A DNA stretch of 64,000 bases from CAWVWD01 sp965662365. GTDB lineage: Bacteria > Bacteroidota > Bacteroidia > Chitinophagales > Saprospiraceae. The notes under the pieces are model-generated. The model was not told where the DNA came from. It saw only the letters and a program-made list of their open reading frames with translations, and ran no database searches. A program made the position numbers and the translations under genes. Positions 26,689-36,051 of the stretch are shown one piece after another. Location: positions 10,607-74,606 of the forward strand of contig CBFIHR010000011.1 in assembly GCA_965662365.1 (NCBI GenBank). The letters are read 5' to 3'. How positions within the stretch are numbered: position 1 is the first letter of the stretch; each line of letters begins with the position of its first letter.

Positions 26689-27327
26689 ATGTTTCAACTG
26701 AATAATGTGCAGCCCGAACCGATTCCTCCAGCTTTGATGGAACAATCGAATATTTGGGCAACAAGTCTAAAAATTGAAAAAGGTAAACGGTACTTAGTGA
26801 CGGCTGCTTCTGGAAAGGGGAAATCGACTTTTTTGCATGCCATGTATGGTTTGCGAAAAGATTATAGTGGACAACTTGAGTTTGATAATCAAGATGTTAA
26901 GCGTTTGGGGTTAGATAATTGGGCGACGATTCGTCAAGAAAATATAGCAATTGTGTTTCAAGATTTACGCTTATTTTTGAATTTATCAGGCTTGGAAAAT
27001 ATTCAATTGAAGGCTGAATTGACTAATACAAAGTCAATCGAACAAATCAAAGCTATGGCCAGACGCTTGGGTGTTGATACGATTTTGGGGCAGACTTGTG
27101 GCACGATGTCTTATGGTCAAAGACAACGAATTGCAATTATTCGAGCGTTGAGTCAACCCTTTGATGTGCTGTTTTTAGATGAGCCATTTTCGCACTTAGA
27201 CGAAGCCAATGTTCGAGCAGCTTGCGAGTTAATTAAGGAGGTTTGCGAAGAGCAAAAAGCTGGTTTTATCTTGGTAAGTTTGGGGGAAAGTTATTTTTTA
27301 GAATATGATAAAACTTTAAGGTTATAA
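26689..27327 (+). CDS. Atypical ABC-type ATPase without permease partner
   Basis: 212 residues, one nucleotide-binding domain. The phosphate loop is AASGKGKST (Ala where the first Gly is usual), the Q-loop is VFQDLRLF, the signature is MSYGQRQR in place of LSGGQ, and Walker B is VLFLDEPF with a D-loop HLDE. The H-loop position reads ILVSLGES, so the switch His appears to be absent. Closest in style to the small LolD/FtsE/MacB ATPases. No permease gene is nearby. The gene follows the DUF4836 lipoprotein, which may be functionally linked. Possibly a regulatory or partner-dependent ATPase with weak hydrolysis; this is inference from the substitutions. Confidence 0.85.
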   Translation: MFQLNNVQPEPIPPALMEQSNIWATSLKIEKGKRYLVTAASGKGKSTFLHAMYGLRKDYSGQLEFDNQDVKRLGLDNWATIRQENIAIVFQDLRLFLNLSGLENIQLKAELTNTKSIEQIKAMARRLGVDTILGQTCGTMSYGQRQRIAIIRALSQPFDVLFLDEPFSHLDEANVRAACELIKEVCEEQKAGFILVSLGESYFLEYDKTLRL

Positions 27328-27373
27328 TTATTTTCATAAAAAAGCTTAATAAGTTTGTGCGAGTTAAGAATTA

Positions 27374-27409
27374 CAAAGGCTTGATTTTTATCTAAAAATC
27401 AAGCCTTTG
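27374..27409. terminator. Bidirectional terminator
   Basis: A perfect 17-bp stem (27374-27390 with 27393-27409) between the convergent ABC ATPase (+) and TlpA-like (-) genes. T-rich sequence lies inside and beyond the stem. Confidence 0.85.
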
Positions 27410-27437
27410 TTTATTCAAAATAATGCATTTGAATGCT

Positions 27438-28037
27438 TTAATCTATCATGACTAAATACGGAGTTAAGGCCGTTTTTAATTCTTCAGCTGTAAAGGATTG
27501 TTGGCGAAAATCGTTCACGCCTTTTTGATGATTGACAAATAAAGAAGCCGGAATTGCTCCATCCCAGTCTTTGTTGATTGCAGCAATTTGTTCATCTCCA
27601 AAGTTTTTTAATAAGATAACCTCGGACGTAATTCCTTTTTCTTTAACGAAGGGTTGGACTTTCTCTTGAATTTTTGCTGGGTTATCTAAGCTCACAAAAA
27701 TAACTTTGACTTTTTCGGGGTAAGTCATAGCAAGTGATTCGAAATGAGGAATTTCTTCTACGCAAGGTTTACACCAAGTTGCCCAAAAATTATAAATATA
27801 CAGTTTGTCTTTATCGTTTGATTTAATCAAATTTTGAAACTCCATAAACGATAATGCTTCGACATCTTTTCCAGTTGCCTCTAATAACTTTTGTTTTTCA
27901 GCTTCTGATATTTCCTGCTCGGGCATATCTTTTGAGTACATTGAAGCCATTGAAGCATCTTGCTTGTCAGATTCATCATTATTATAATTGAAAATTAATA
28001 GCAATAGAGAAGATAATAGCAGTATTTTAATATTCAT
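27438..28037 (-). CDS. TlpA-like thioredoxin-fold protein
   Basis: 199 residues with an N-terminal hydrophobic segment (LLLSSLLLLIFNY) serving as signal or anchor. The thioredoxin fold starts about residue 60: YIYNFWATWCKPCVEEIPHF, seen here as YIYNFWATWC and KPCVEEIPHF, with the CxxC pair Cys-Lys-Pro-Cys and a cis-Pro region GAIPASLFV. Such periplasmic proteins reduce or exchange disulfides, often for cytochrome c maturation or in stress response. It lies 101 bases downstream of tamB on the same strand and may share its transcript. Confidence 0.9.
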   Translation of the reverse strand: MNIKILLLSSLLLLIFNYNNDESDKQDASMASMYSKDMPEQEISEAEKQKLLEATGKDVEALSFMEFQNLIKSNDKDKLYIYNFWATWCKPCVEEIPHFESLAMTYPEKVKVIFVSLDNPAKIQEKVQPFVKEKGITSEVILLKNFGDEQIAAINKDWDGAIPASLFVNHQKGVNDFRQQSFTAEELKTALTPYLVMID

Positions 28038-28138
28038 TACGCCTATTTGTGAACGGTTATTTAATAGAAAATCTACGCCGTAGCATGATAATCAATTGCT
28101 CGTTTATAACATGACCTTTCAGTTTTGATTGTTGGTCA

Positions 28139-31100
28139 TTACTGAATGGTACTTGGTAAAATCGGTTGTGGCTTGTTTTGCTTTTTCTTTTTTCTAAAAG
28201 AGTCAAACTCTATGCTATAAGACGCACCGATTCCAGTTTGAATCCGATTACCTGTGATATCTGGCTCAGAACGACGATATGCTTTTAATCTCAATCGGCC
28301 ATCGTCCGAAAGAACGTATTCTACGATAAAATCGCCGGTGAAGTAAGTTCCGTTAGTAGCTGAATTTTCAACACCGCCTCCTGCACCAACAATAAATTCG
28401 CTATCAAAAATAGATAAACTTGAGCGAGTATTAAATTGAACTTGATTCGTGATGTCGGTTGCATCATTTGGATTATTCAGGGTGGCTTCCGCCGAACGTT
28501 GATAATCAAAATCAAAATCGACACCGGTTAAAAAATCAAAATCAGTTACAATTTCAGAAACTAAACCCGTTACATAAAGTGATAATTGATTAGATAACAT
28601 TTCACTTACCGTATTGACATAAGTGTTTGTAATCGTACCAATGCTGGCATTTCCACCTTCGTTTGGTAAGAACGATTTTAGAACAACCAAACCAAAAACT
28701 TGACGATTTAACTCATTTTTATCGGCTTTAAGTGTCCGCATTTTACTATCTACGAGGCCTTGTATATTTTGGTTGAGATTAGGAAATTGAATATCGAAAT
28801 TAATGTCAGGTTTCATCAAATCACCTCTCAATTCCATAAGTAATTCTACATCGGTTGCTCGTTGTGCTGCCGCAATTTGGTCATCAGTTGTTAAGTATTC
28901 CAAAATCAAATTATACGGCGACGTCCTTAAATCTTTATAAGCCGCATCAATGTTTATCTGTGCGGTATAAGGGCTACCGTCCCAAGTGATTGTCCCGCCT
29001 CTTTTGACGGTAAACGGCTTATTGATGCTCAAAAATGAACCCGCAGAATAAGTGAATAAATATTCTCCGGACACCACCTCGTATGTACCAAACATGGTAA
29101 ATTCGCCTTTATTTGTAACATTAATAGCTAAATTACCTTTGCCTCTGGCACGCATAATGTCCCCTACGGACTCATCGAAAATCAAGGAAATTTCTGCTTG
29201 AGGCGTGACATTGAGTTCTAATTTTAGGTTTGCTCCAAAGAAGTTGACTTGCTTATCGTTCTTTGCGGTATCTTTTGGATTGATGAACTCAATGAAGTTA
29301 GCAGCTTTAGCACTGCTCGAAGTCGTTAGTGGAATGTTCATCCATGAGTCGCCAGAAGTTGTCGCATTAATATTAATATTTGCTTCTGCGAGCGGCCCCG
29401 AAAATTCGACCGTCGCTGCACCTATACCTCGACCATAAAACAGCTCATTATCTTTTTTTTCTGTGTCAATTAATAAAAATTGATTCGAACTTATTTTTAA
29501 ATCTAACTCAAAATCTTTCAACTTTTTGTGCTTGATGCCACCATCGATATAAGCAATATTTCCAAATTTATCTAAAAGCTCTGTGCCAGAAAAATCGAAA
29601 AAATTATCTTTTGCCGTAACATTGACATCATCCAAACGGTAGTAAGTTTGCAGATAATCGATACGTGTTCCGGCTTCGGTAAGCCTTAGATTACCTTTTG
29701 CTTTTGGGTTATCGATACTTCCTGTAAATATTAAATCAGCGGCAACTTTCCCCTTTGTCCCCGAAATCCCTTGGACAAAATATTCTGCTACATTGAAAGG
29801 CAAATTTTTAGCTTTCGCTCTAAAATTAAAACTATTAGGTTTGTTAAAAAAAGAATTGTCCGTTTTATCTATTGGTAAAATATATTTGCCTACAACATTT
29901 AAAGACTGTTGTTCAGGTTTATTTTCGTCGTTGATAATGGTTTTATTCAAATCCAGATCAAATTGTAGCGGCTTTCTTAATTTAGCAGTGGCAGCATCAA
30001 TATTTAACTCTCCAAAATAATCTTCATTAATATAAAAAGAGTCCACAAAAATCTTTGTCGTGATAGAATCATTCGCAATATTAAAAAGGTCTTTAGTAAT
30101 AGTTGTCGCATTGACTAAGCCATCAAAGTTTAAAAATGGAATCGTAAAAAATCGATCTAACCAGTTTAAAGGAAGGTTTTCAATATCCAGCTGTATCCCT
30201 CTATTTCCAATACTATTTAAAGCGATAGTTTTCTCTTCGCTTTGTAATGTAAAGTTGTTGGTATTCACAAAATTGCTACCGAATTTTATGTAATTATTAC
30301 TTGCAATTTGCCATTTCTCCTCCGCAATTTTCAAATCAGATGAATCTAATTGAATTTGAAATTGATTATCAATGATATAAAATTCTCCATTGATATTTAA
30401 CGCAGAAAAAATATCTGTAATACTCGAAACAGAAGTTTCAAAATTGATGGTGTCTTTATGCAGTTTGTTATTGAGCGAAATCGAAGGAATCATTAAATCT
30501 CCTACGGTCGTTTCTCGAACATTGATAATAACGCTGCCCAAATCCTTTACACCGTTCGCATTAGCCGTAATGCCACTGACCTGAATATTATCATACTTAA
30601 TATTGGGTAGCAGTAACGAGAATTTGAAAGAGTTATTGACCGCATTAAAATTCGCCTTAACACTTAGATTTTCGATTGTATCTAATTTAGAATCTAATAA
30701 ATGTGGTAGATTTTTGGAATCAAGTAGGTTGACCTTAAAAGCAAACTTCTCTGTTCCTTCGATATTATTTTCAGCGTAAGCGGCATCATACGTTATATTT
30801 AGCTTTTTGGCATAAGACGGATAATTTGTTGCAATAAAGTTTAGCAGCGGTTTTTCAATGCCTTTGATGTTATATTTTCCACCTAAAGACGCCGTTAAGA
30901 CTTCTGATTTTAAATTCATCTTACGAAAGTCCTCATTATCAATACTTGAATTTAAAACTAAAGAATCAACATAAAAACTTTCATTATCGGTTTCAATATT
31001 CAAATCATCAATGCGAGCTTGACCAACGATGTTATCTAAATCATCCCCTGTAAAATTCAAATTTAGACGAGCATCAAAAATATACGTATCCTTAGATAAA

Positions 31101-33073
31101 TTCAACGCCTTCAAGTCCAAATGATCAATGGTCGAAGTCAAATCAAACTTGGGTAAATCCCCATTAAAGTTCATTTCGCCATTAAAAACCAAATCAATAT
31201 TACCGTCAGAAATGCCCATTTCACCGATAAACGATTTTTTGTTGAAAGTACCATCAATATTGATATTTTCGTAAGGATATTCCTTGTAAACAAAACTTTC
31301 AATATCCGAATCAATCTTAATATTCAACGTCGGTAAGGTCGCCCCAGAACCTGATACTTTTGACTTGAAGGTTACTTTACCAAAATCATCATTGCCCGAA
31401 AATGTTTTTAAATCAAAATCGTAAAGGTTTAAATTTCCGCTATATCGACCAATTTGTGTTGGCGTTTTGAAGTTAATCGACATTTTTGCTCGCCCCAAAT
31501 CTGTTCGTAGATTTCCGTCTGCCACAAAATCCGAATAGAACCCATCAAAGTTTCCACTAAATGAAATTCGACCTAAACGATAAAATTGCTCCGTAATCTT
31601 GAGTTCGGGAAACATCAATTTGATATTTCGCATATTCGTACTCAATCTATCGACCGACAATTGCAGCAGCGTTTCGTCAGGTTTCGTAAAATTTCTTGAT
31701 TTGAAAGAACCTTTCAAAGTCGCATTTTGACCAATCGAGAGGTACAAATCATCACCTTTTAGGCGGTTTACTCGGTCAAATAATCGTCCTTTGAATAGGA
31801 TTTTCCCATCTTTATTTTGTCTAAAAAAGGCATTTCGATTCAGTTGCGGAGCGAAAATTAACAAGTCTTGAATCGCAACGACCGAGTTTTTTGACCGAAT
31901 ATCCATTTTGACTTTATTATTAAAATCGCCCATAGAGCTGATATGTCGGTACGCAAAAATCACCGTATCACCAAGAATACTTTCGGGCGTCGTTAGAGCC
32001 ATATCGAAAAACGCCATGGTGTCAATTGTCATCATCATATTGGCTTTGAAGTTCGTCACCTCGAAACCTCGTCTTTCTTTTGCACTTCCCTCTTCGACTT
32101 CCCACGTTCCTTTTTGATTTTTTAACTTAGCATTATTAATCTTAAAATTAATATTATCAAAATCAAAGTGCTGTGGGTCAAATGGCAGGTCGAAGTAGTT
32201 TTTCATACCGACATTATCGAAATTGAAAGACCCTTTGTTTAACCTAAACTTATCTATCGTAATGTGCCAAAATTTTGCTTGTGTAGAATCAATCGGATAA
32301 TTAATCGTATCCGCTGGATGTTTTTGAGGATAATTCGCACTATCTATCGGATAGAATATTGCTTTCGCAAATTGTGCTTTAGGTTCATTAATCGTTATTG
32401 ACTCGATTTTTAAGCGTTTGTTGTAAAAATCACTTTTGCCCAACTTCAAAATCAAGTTTTTCATATTGACCAACAGTTTGTCACCATTAAAGGCGACCTG
32501 AAAACCAAAACGCAAATTATCGAAATAAATTCGGTTACAATCAAAGTAGAGTGTCGGATTATCTTTTGGTGGCCCTGGTTCATAAGGCTTGGATAATCTT
32601 TTTACAAATTGTTGGATTTCTGAATAATATTCAGTCGGATAAGTATGTAGGTTGAATCGAGTATTTTCAAATACCAAATCTTCAATAATTACCTTTTTTT
32701 TAATCAAAGAAAATAGTTTGATATCTGCGTGTAGTTGTTCGGTATAAAGCAAGGTATCTCCATGAAAATCCTCTATATAAATACCATGCAAATCTAAATG
32801 ATCAAAAAAATCTAATTGAATTTTATCAATTTCTACTCTGGTATCGAGGCGTTGGGCGAGTTGTTTAGTTGTAAATTGGACTAATTTATTTTGAACAAGC
32901 GGAAAACTAATCAAAACCCGCAAAACAACTAATAATAAGCCTAGTGCAAAAAATATACGGAATAATAAACGCAACAATCGAAAAAACAACGACCGCTGTT
33001 TTTTCTTAGAAGCGTGCACTACTTCTACCACTTCTTCATCTTCTGGAAGAATATTTTTGTTGTGTTCACTCAT
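28139..33073 (-). CDS. tamB: TamB-family translocation/assembly module protein
   Basis: 1644 residues, somewhat longer than E. coli TamB. A basic cytoplasmic N-terminus is followed by one signal-anchor segment at about 33-52 (LLFRIFFALGLLLVVLRVLI), then a very long run of beta-strand repeats (AsmA-like start: RVEIDKIQLDFFDHLDLHGIY, given as RVEIDKIQLDF and LDLHGIY). The C-terminal TamB/DUF490 domain occupies about the last 450 residues (GTYEVVSGEYLFTY, RGGTITWDGSPY, DLMKPDINFDI, ELNRQVFGLV). TamB forms a lipid-conducting or barrel-assembly bridge between inner membrane and outer membrane. A TamA/BamA partner is not in the window. Typical of Bacteroidota, where a C-terminal helical region with LNNPNDAT-like repeats is common. 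Confidence 0.93.
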   Translation of the reverse strand: MSEHNKNILPEDEEVVEVVHASKKKQRSLFFRLLRLLFRIFFALGLLLVVLRVLISFPLVQNKLVQFTTKQLAQRLDTRVEIDKIQLDFFDHLDLHGIYIEDFHGDTLLYTEQLHADIKLFSLIKKKVIIEDLVFENTRFNLHTYPTEYYSEIQQFVKRLSKPYEPGPPKDNPTLYFDCNRIYFDNLRFGFQVAFNGDKLLVNMKNLILKLGKSDFYNKRLKIESITINEPKAQFAKAIFYPIDSANYPQKHPADTINYPIDSTQAKFWHITIDKFRLNKGSFNFDNVGMKNYFDLPFDPQHFDFDNINFKINNAKLKNQKGTWEVEEGSAKERRGFEVTNFKANMMMTIDTMAFFDMALTTPESILGDTVIFAYRHISSMGDFNNKVKMDIRSKNSVVAIQDLLIFAPQLNRNAFFRQNKDGKILFKGRLFDRVNRLKGDDLYLSIGQNATLKGSFKSRNFTKPDETLLQLSVDRLSTNMRNIKLMFPELKITEQFYRLGRISFSGNFDGFYSDFVADGNLRTDLGRAKMSINFKTPTQIGRYSGNLNLYDFDLKTFSGNDDFGKVTFKSKVSGSGATLPTLNIKIDSDIESFVYKEYPYENINIDGTFNKKSFIGEMGISDGNIDLVFNGEMNFNGDLPKFDLTSTIDHLDLKALNLSKDTYIFDARLNLNFTGDDLDNIVGQARIDDLNIETDNESFYVDSLVLNSSIDNEDFRKMNLKSEVLTASLGGKYNIKGIEKPLLNFIATNYPSYAKKLNITYDAAYAENNIEGTEKFAFKVNLLDSKNLPHLLDSKLDTIENLSVKANFNAVNNSFKFSLLLPNIKYDNIQVSGITANANGVKDLGSVIINVRETTVGDLMIPSISLNNKLHKDTINFETSVSSITDIFSALNINGEFYIIDNQFQIQLDSSDLKIAEEKWQIASNNYIKFGSNFVNTNNFTLQSEEKTIALNSIGNRGIQLDIENLPLNWLDRFFTIPFLNFDGLVNATTITKDLFNIANDSITTKIFVDSFYINEDYFGELNIDAATAKLRKPLQFDLDLNKTIINDENKPEQQSLNVVGKYILPIDKTDNSFFNKPNSFNFRAKAKNLPFNVAEYFVQGISGTKGKVAADLIFTGSIDNPKAKGNLRLTEAGTRIDYLQTYYRLDDVNVTAKDNFFDFSGTELLDKFGNIAYIDGGIKHKKLKDFELDLKISSNQFLLIDTEKKDNELFYGRGIGAATVEFSGPLAEANININATTSGDSWMNIPLTTSSSAKAANFIEFINPKDTAKNDKQVNFFGANLKLELNVTPQAEISLIFDESVGDIMRARGKGNLAINVTNKGEFTMFGTYEVVSGEYLFTYSAGSFLSINKPFTVKRGGTITWDGSPYTAQINIDAAYKDLRTSPYNLILEYLTTDDQIAAAQRATDVELLMELRGDLMKPDINFDIQFPNLNQNIQGLVDSKMRTLKADKNELNRQVFGLVVLKSFLPNEGGNASIGTITNTYVNTVSEMLSNQLSLYVTGLVSEIVTDFDFLTGVDFDFDYQRSAEATLNNPNDATDITNQVQFNTRSSLSIFDSEFIVGAGGGVENSATNGTYFTGDFIVEYVLSDDGRLRLKAYRRSEPDITGNRIQTGIGASYSIEFDSFRKKKKQNKPQPILPSTIQ

Positions 33074-33150
33074 CGAAGTTTTGGTAGAGTTCTTATATCA
33101 GATTTTCTTCTTAAAAAAAGGTATTCGATTCATCAATTTGCTTTCCTTTA

Positions 33151-33158
33151 CAAAAATA
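33151..33158 (-). promoter_or_regulatory. -7 box upstream of tamB
   Basis: On the minus strand this reads TATTTTTG, a match to TAnnTTTG, 78 bases before the tamB start. A TTG further upstream is at a longer than ideal distance. Confidence 0.4.
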
Positions 33159-33209
33159 CTACAAAATTCGGGCATATCCGTATAACAACTGTAAAATCCT
33201 AAAAGGTTT

Positions 33210-33217
33210 TATCTTTG
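33210..33217 (+). promoter_or_regulatory. TATCTTTG -7 box, about 400 bases before tsaD
   Basis: A perfect TAnnTTTG match on the plus strand. It could drive the decayed-looking region at 33294-33621 and tsaD. Confidence 0.4.
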
Positions 33218-33293
33218 TGCAAAAGCGTGTCGATCATGAAACGTTTTCAAATGTTTTTTTTGTTTTCAAATCAGATAATTAGTAATAATATTT

Positions 33294-33621
33294 ATGAAAC
33301 CATTAACTTTAAATTTCGATAAGAATAGCTGTATCGAACCTGCGATGCTACATTTTCCAAATTCTACTCAAAGAGAATTTTTATCTAATAATTAGATTAA
33401 CTACAATAGCGATTTTCAAAATGAAATATTTCCTTATTTTGAGCAATAGTTAAATGACAGTTTTATTATTCTGTTAATCAGGCAATTATATTAGAAAAAG
33501 AAACGAATAGTGAACTACTTTTGAAGCAAAATTTACATCTTAAATTTAAATACGCAAAAGAATTATTTTCACTATTAGCAGATTTTCAATTACCAATAGA
33601 GTTCAAAACAGAGTGTAATAA
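33294..33621 (+). pseudogene. Possible remnant of a small gene upstream of tsaD
   Basis: An ATG frame at 33294-33395 (MKPLTLNFDKNS...) ends in a stop but stays protein-like after it. A second open frame in another phase runs from about 33458 to the TGA at 33622-33624 (ILEKETNSELLLKQ..., FSLLADFQLP). Together they look like one about 100-residue gene broken by a stop and a frameshift. No family recognised; the reading is weak. Confidence 0.25.
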
Positions 33622-34623
33622 ATGAGTACAATAATTTTAGGAATTGAATCATCGTGTGATGATACGTCGGCAGCGGTTTTGAAAGATGGTGAAATTCTAT
33701 CGAATCATACAGCAACACAAATTGCTCACAAAGAATACGGCGGTGTTGTGCCGGAAGTTGCTTCGAGAGCACATCAAATCAACATTATTCCGGTGATTGA
33801 TTTGGCGATTAAACAAGCTGGGATTAAGAAATCGGATATTTCAGCGATTGCTTTTACCCGTGGGCCTGGTTTGATGGGTTCGTTGTTAGTAGGTGTGTCG
33901 TTTGCGAAAGCAATGGCGATGAGTTTGGACGTTCCGATGGTGGAAGTCAATCACATGAAAGGTCATGTCTTGGCTCATTTTGCCGAAAATCCGAAGCCGA
34001 AATTTCCGTTTTTGTGCCTGACCGTTTCGGGTGGACATACGCAGATTGTGTTGGTTCGTGATTATTTGGACATGGAAGTTATCGGTACAACGATTGATGA
34101 TGCGGCCGGCGAAGCCTTCGACAAAACGGGGAAATTGTTAGGTTTAGATTATCCTGCTGGGCCGATTATCGACAAATTGGCACAACAAGGGCAACACGTT
34201 TTCCAATTTCCTGAACCAAAAATTAAAGATTTGGATTTCAGTTTCAGTGGTTTAAAAACTTCGATTCTATATTTTCTAAAAAAGGAAATCAAAAAAAATC
34301 CTAAATTCATCGAAGAAAATCTGAACGATATTTGTGCTTCGGTACAAACGACAATCGTTACCTTTTTGATGAATAAATTGCAAAAAGCAGCCGCACAAAC
34401 TGGCATCAAAGAAATCGCAATTGCTGGAGGCGTCTCCGCTAATTCGGAATTACGCCACACTTTGTCGAAAATTGGCGAAGAAAACGGTTGGAATACGTAC
34501 ATTCCGAGCTTTGAATTTTGTACGGATAATGCCGCAATGATTGCTGTAACTGGTTATTATAAATTTTTGAAAGGAGAATTCGTCGGTCAAGATGTTGCAC
34601 CGACCGCACGTTATAAAATTTAG
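33622..34623 (+). CDS. tsaD: tRNA N6-adenosine threonylcarbamoyltransferase TsaD
   Basis: 333 residues, normal for bacterial TsaD (Kae1/YgjD). It transfers threonylcarbamoyl from the AMP adduct to A37 of ANN-decoding tRNAs together with TsaB and TsaE. Motifs: LGIESSCDDTSAAV at the start, the metal pair His111 and His115 in NHMKGH, TVSGGHTQ, DDAAGEAFDKTGKLLGL (as DDAAGEAFDK and TGKLLGL), GGVSANSELR and CTDNAAMIA. Stop codon followed at 22 bases by the 161-residue protein, so co-transcription with it and lolD is likely. Confidence 0.97.
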   Translation: MSTIILGIESSCDDTSAAVLKDGEILSNHTATQIAHKEYGGVVPEVASRAHQINIIPVIDLAIKQAGIKKSDISAIAFTRGPGLMGSLLVGVSFAKAMAMSLDVPMVEVNHMKGHVLAHFAENPKPKFPFLCLTVSGGHTQIVLVRDYLDMEVIGTTIDDAAGEAFDKTGKLLGLDYPAGPIIDKLAQQGQHVFQFPEPKIKDLDFSFSGLKTSILYFLKKEIKKNPKFIEENLNDICASVQTTIVTFLMNKLQKAAAQTGIKEIAIAGGVSANSELRHTLSKIGEENGWNTYIPSFEFCTDNAAMIAVTGYYKFLKGEFVGQDVAPTARYKI

Positions 34624-34645
34624 TTTTTAGTTGGTAGGATAAATT

Positions 34646-35131
34646 ATGATAGATGTACAAAATATTTTTAATGATATTGTTGAGTTGTTAGAGAGATACA
34701 GAACTAAAAATGATATTGTTGCAAATTGTTATGAATCCGTGAATTTGGAGTTGGTTTTTTCATTTATAAAAATGCCGGCAAGTCATATTTTAGGCGTTTA
34801 CAAAAGTCGTCAAAGTCTTGAGAATCTTAGAAAAGGCAACGAATTTGTAATTGGCTATGATGATTTGATTCCAAATCTGGAAGCTACAAATGACGATGAA
34901 GTTATTGTCACTAATATTAGTAGTGAAAAAGGAACTTTTATAGTTTTTACAAATGTAAAATTCACAGAATTATTGGGCGTTTTAAAATCAAAACGTACTT
35001 TGTCTGAAATTAGGAATAAATATAAAAATCATGAGCAGAGATTAGAAAAATCTAATTTTGAATCAACTAATGATTATAAAAAAAGTGAGAATGTTTTTAT
35101 TGACGGAAAGTTAGTAATTACTATTCACTAA
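34646..35131 (+). CDS. Protein of unknown function between tsaD and lolD
   Basis: 161 residues, no signal peptide or membrane segment, Lys/Asn/Glu rich. Two similar halves may exist: ILGVYKSRQSLENLRKG and LLGVLKSKRTLSEIRNK share the pattern LGV.KS+.+L..+R, about 70 residues apart. I do not recognise a family. The spacing suggests it belongs to the tsaD-lolD unit. Confidence 0.6.
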   Translation: MIDVQNIFNDIVELLERYRTKNDIVANCYESVNLELVFSFIKMPASHILGVYKSRQSLENLRKGNEFVIGYDDLIPNLEATNDDEVIVTNISSEKGTFIVFTNVKFTELLGVLKSKRTLSEIRNKYKNHEQRLEKSNFESTNDYKKSENVFIDGKLVITIH

Positions 35132-35160
35132 TCACCCCCGAGGTTTCGGGACAAGTAATC
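35131..35160. repeat. Dispersed palindromic repeat CCCGA-GGTT-TCGGG
   Basis: CCCGA (35137-35141) and TCGGG (35146-35150) surround GGTT. The 30-base context resembles, with a few differences, the reverse complement of 63946-63973, and shares the TCCCGA/TCGGGA core with 7908 and 5220. Confidence 0.6.
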
Positions 35161-35165
35161 ACGAA

Positions 35166-35816
35166 ATGATAAACGGAAAAAATATAAAAAAGGCTTACGG
35201 AAAGTTGAATGTGTTGAAAGGTGTTGATATTCACATCAAGGAAGCAGAAGTCGTTTCTATTGTTGGAAAATCGGGTGCTGGGAAAAGTACATTGCTACAT
35301 ATTTTAGGTACATTGGATAACGCAGATTCTGGCGAATTATTAATAAATAATACAGACGTTGCTCAATTAAATAAAAAGCAATTAGCGGCTTTTCGCAATG
35401 AAAATATCGGTTTTGTGTTTCAGTTTCATCACCTGTTGCCAGAATTTACAGCGTTAGAAAACGTTTGTATTCCTGCTTATATTGGTAAAAAAAATGAAGC
35501 GGAAACTGAAAAAAGAGCCAAAGAATTGTTATCTTACTTGGGATTAAGCGACCGCTTAACGCACAAACCGACACAGCTTTCTGGTGGCGAACAACAACGG
35601 GTAGCCGTTGCAAGAGCTTTGGTGAACAGTCCAGCGATTGTTTTTGCAGATGAGCCGTCAGGGAATTTAGATTCGGCTTCTTCAAAGGAATTACATAATT
35701 TGTTATTTCAATTACGAGATGATTTTAAGCAAACGTTTATCATCGTAACGCACAATGAGGATTTGGCGAATATGAGTGATAGAAAACTGGTGATGTATGA
35801 TGGTGTTTTGAAGTGA
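35166..35816 (+). CDS. lolD: LolD-like ABC transporter ATP-binding protein
   Basis: 216 residues with all canonical ABC motifs: Walker A GKSGAGKST, Q-loop FQFHHLLPEFTALENV, signature LSGGEQQRVAVARAL, Walker B VFADEPSGNLD and H-loop IIVTHNEDLA. The EFTALENV and GNLDS features put it in the LolD/MacB group. LolD powers release of lipoproteins from the inner membrane with LolC/LolE permeases. No permease is adjacent, which is common in Bacteroidota. Assignment to LolD proper rather than another MacB-type ATPase is likely but not certain. Confidence 0.88.
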   Translation: MINGKNIKKAYGKLNVLKGVDIHIKEAEVVSIVGKSGAGKSTLLHILGTLDNADSGELLINNTDVAQLNKKQLAAFRNENIGFVFQFHHLLPEFTALENVCIPAYIGKKNEAETEKRAKELLSYLGLSDRLTHKPTQLSGGEQQRVAVARALVNSPAIVFADEPSGNLDSASSKELHNLLFQLRDDFKQTFIIVTHNEDLANMSDRKLVMYDGVLK

Positions 35817-36051
35817 ATTGACCGTACTAAGATTTTGCTAAAAGAAAAGCAATGAAAATAGTTTGAAATATTATCGAGGTATTAAAAATGTTGTGAATAC
35901 TACTAAAGAAGAACGATGAATATTCTTGCAGCTTCGTCCAAAAATAAAGCTGCAAAATTATAGAAGATTTTGAAGTTTCTGAGAATGATGTAAAACGATT
36001 ACGAGAACAACCTGAGACAATCTAATTACTAATCATTAATTACGGAATAAA
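35817..36051. other. Intergenic stretch with a possible gene fragment
   Basis: No intact gene. At about 35915-36025 two short frames, one base out of phase, read like the end of a small coding region (MNILAASSKNK... then IEDFEVSENDVKRLREQ). This may be a decayed small gene. No terminator stands out after lolD. Confidence 0.3.
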
